In this document: positions 62,498 to 64,000 of the stretch, in pieces
Layout: each line of letters begins with the position of its first letter
How positions within the stretch are numbered: position 1 is the stretch's first letter
DNA from: Cellvibrio sp.
Lineage (GTDB): Bacteria > Pseudomonadota > Gammaproteobacteria > Pseudomonadales > Cellvibrionaceae
NCBI GenBank assembly: GCA_016712405.1
Contig: JADJRD010000014.1
Span: 124,001 to 188,000 of the forward strand
Length of the DNA: 64,000 bases
Direction of reading: 5' to 3'
Position numbers and translations under genes: made by a program
The notes under the pieces: generated by a model
The model's database searches: none
Told to the model about the DNA's origin: nothing
What the model saw: only the letters and a program-made list of their open reading frames with translations

Positions 62498-63016
62498 ATG
62501 AAATTGATTGATACCTCTATTACCGACGTCAAAATTCTTGTCCCGACTATCCACCATGATAATCGTGGGTATTTCTATGAGAGTTTTAATCAGAAAGAAT
62601 TTAACCGACTCATTGGTCGGGAGGTGGTATTCGTTCAGGACAACCATTCCAAATCCTACAAAGGTGTTCTTCGTGGTCTCCACTATCAAGAAGCTCCCAT
62701 GGCACAAGGCAAGTTAATCAGGGTGGTGGCGGGTGAAATCTATGATGTTGCCGTTGACCTTCGCCCTGACTCGGCGACCTACAAAAAATGGATTGCCCAC
62801 AGGCTTTCCGCCGAAAACCATCAACAGCTTTGGATCCCCGAAGGTTTTGCCCATGGTTTTTACGTTCTCTCGGATGAGGCAGAGGTTCAGTACAAGACCA
62901 CAAATTACTATTCGCCTGAATATGAGAGGTGTATTGCTTGGAATAGCGAGTCGCTGGGGATAGAATGGCCGACTTTTGAAAAGCTGACTTTGTCGGCTAA
63001 AGACGAGTTAAGTTAA
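62498..63016 (+). CDS. rmlC: dTDP-4-dehydrorhamnose 3,5-epimerase
   Basis: Third step of dTDP-L-rhamnose synthesis. A 172-residue cupin with GYFYESFNQKEF, the RGLHYQ active-site motif (His), VRVVAGEIYDVAVDLR, and WIPEGFAHGF. The gene order is rmlB-D-C. The first enzyme gene, rmlA, is not in the window and does not fit the gaps here, so it must lie beyond the end or elsewhere. Confidence 0.96.
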   Translation: MKLIDTSITDVKILVPTIHHDNRGYFYESFNQKEFNRLIGREVVFVQDNHSKSYKGVLRGLHYQEAPMAQGKLIRVVAGEIYDVAVDLRPDSATYKKWIAHRLSAENHQQLWIPEGFAHGFYVLSDEAEVQYKTTNYYSPEYERCIAWNSESLGIEWPTFEKLTLSAKDELS

Positions 63017-63024
63017 GGACTTAT

Positions 63025-64000
63025 ATGCAAAGCGCCGACATAGTCATTATTGGCTTGGGATATGTAGGGCTTCCCCTCGCAGTCGAGTTTGGAAAGAAGT
63101 TTGAAACTATAGGTTTTGACATTAACCAGTTCAGAGTTGACGAACTCCTTGAGTTTAAGGATCGAACGGTAGAGGTATCACCAGATGAATTACGCAATTC
63201 CCCTTTGTTGAGTTTTACTACTGACAAAACAAAAATAAAAGGTGCAAACTTCTACATAATAACTGTACCTACGCCCATAGACGACAGCTACCACCCAGAC
63301 TTGACTCCTCTCGAAAAAGCATCACCTAATTGGTGGCGTAATCGAAAGGGGGGCTGTTGTGATCTATGAATCAACGGTGTACCCCGGCTGTACAGAAGAA
63401 ATATGCGTGCCGATTATTGAAAAAGTTTCAGGCTTGAAATTCAATCAAGACTTTTTTGCAGGTTATAGTCCAGAGCGAATCAACCCGGGTGATAAAGAAA
63501 GAAAGCTTACCAACATAGTAAAAAATCACATCGGGCTCAACACCGGAAGTGGCTGAGCGGGTTGATAACTTATACCGTCAAATACTTACTGTGGGTACCC
63601 ATAAGGCGAGTTGTTTGAAGGTCGCAGAGGCTGCGAAGGTAATTGAAAATACCCAGCGTGACCTGAATATTGCCTTGGTGAATGAGCTGGCTTTAATTTT
63701 CAATAAAATTGGAATCGATACGCTCGAGGTACTGGAGGCGGCTGGAACCAAATGGAATTTCTTGCCATTTCGTCCAGGTCTGGTTGGTGGTCACTGTATC
63801 AGCGTCGACCCATACTACTTAACACACAAAGCCCAGCAGGTTGGGTACTACCCTCAAGTCATTTTGTCGGGTCGTAGAGTCAACAATTCTATGGGAGCTT
63901 TCGTTGCGGACTCTGTTATCAAAATGATGACAAAGCGTAAGTCGCAGGTTGTTGATGCTCGAATCCTGATTATGGGATTAACTTTTAAAGAAAATTGCCC
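63025..64000 (+). CDS. UDP-HexNAc 6-dehydrogenase (TviB/WbpA-like), partial and frameshifted
   Basis: Nucleotide-sugar dehydrogenase of the UDP-GlcNAc/GalNAc type used for capsule or O-antigen uronic acids. The N-terminus IVIIGLGYVGLPLAVEFGK is the NAD motif. Two breaks split it. Near 63326-63331 one base too many separates LEKAS from LIGGVIERGAVVIYESTVYPG. One extra A in the A6 run at 63530-63535 separates TNIVK from ITSGSTPEVAERVDNLYRQI. Beyond them the frame is open to the window edge, with FLPFRPGLVGGHCISVDPYYLT (catalytic Cys) and IMGLTFKENC. Both breaks vanish with single-base edits, so they are probably errors. Confidence 0.85.

Overview
The window comes from a Gram-negative gammaproteobacterium that looks like a polysaccharide degrader of the Cellvibrio/Cellvibrionaceae type. 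This is inferred from a secreted GH5 endoglucanase, a complete type II secretion operon, lipoproteins with long poly-serine linkers, opgGH, and gamma-type synteny (trxA-rho-ubiD, znuA/znuCB). No tRNA, rRNA, CRISPR array or transposase was seen.

Layout: 1-650 is the tail of a DUF4143 ATPase. 649-2962 (minus) holds a GH5 cellulase, a small exported protein and an RluA-type pseudouridine synthase. 3176-15636 is gspCDEFGHIJKLMN, interrupted between gspM and gspN by a HigBA-like toxin-antitoxin pair, and followed by apbE. A HAD phosphatase comes next. At 17475-25510 a Ser/Thr kinase converges on a three-gene envelope operon: caspase-like lipoprotein, autotransporter-type barrel protein, and haem-motif lipoprotein. 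Then come a lipoprotein hydrolase, opgGH, a hybrid histidine kinase, trxA, rho, ubiD and mscL. A 1265-residue lipoprotein follows, with an esterase-like domain plus a large unassigned domain. After it come an amino-acid permease, an HDOD protein, a hydratase and thioesterase, alkC, a metallophosphoesterase, the zinc transporter genes and polA.

The most striking region is 53.3-58.1 kb, just after polA. It contains three tandem copies of a non-coding RNA gene with all the hallmarks of the CsrB/RsmZ family: 17-20 GGA motifs in about 250 nt, repeated CAGGATG, a rho-independent terminator with CAGGATG in its loop, and an upstream 18-bp GacA/UvrY-like palindrome. Two AAA-ATPase/PD-(D/E)XK genes alternate with them, giving polA-sRNA-AAA1-sRNA-AAA2-sRNA. 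The repeat unit is about 2256 bp, and its edge includes the last ~30 bp of polA, which each AAA gene reuses in another reading frame. Csr-type RNAs usually titrate CsrA/RsmA and so control exoenzymes, surface polysaccharide and motility. The window also carries a type II secretion operon and, directly after the array, a nucleotide-sugar/polysaccharide locus (UDP-glucuronate epimerase, ugd, rmlBDC, UDP-HexNAc dehydrogenase).

Caution on sequence quality: at least ten single-base indels, most in homopolymers, break otherwise well-conserved genes (gspG, gspH, apbE twice, opgG, the histidine kinase, AAA2 twice, the last dehydrogenase twice). Each is restored by changing one base, so I read them mostly as assembly or sequencing errors. 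These genes are annotated as CDS spanning the break.
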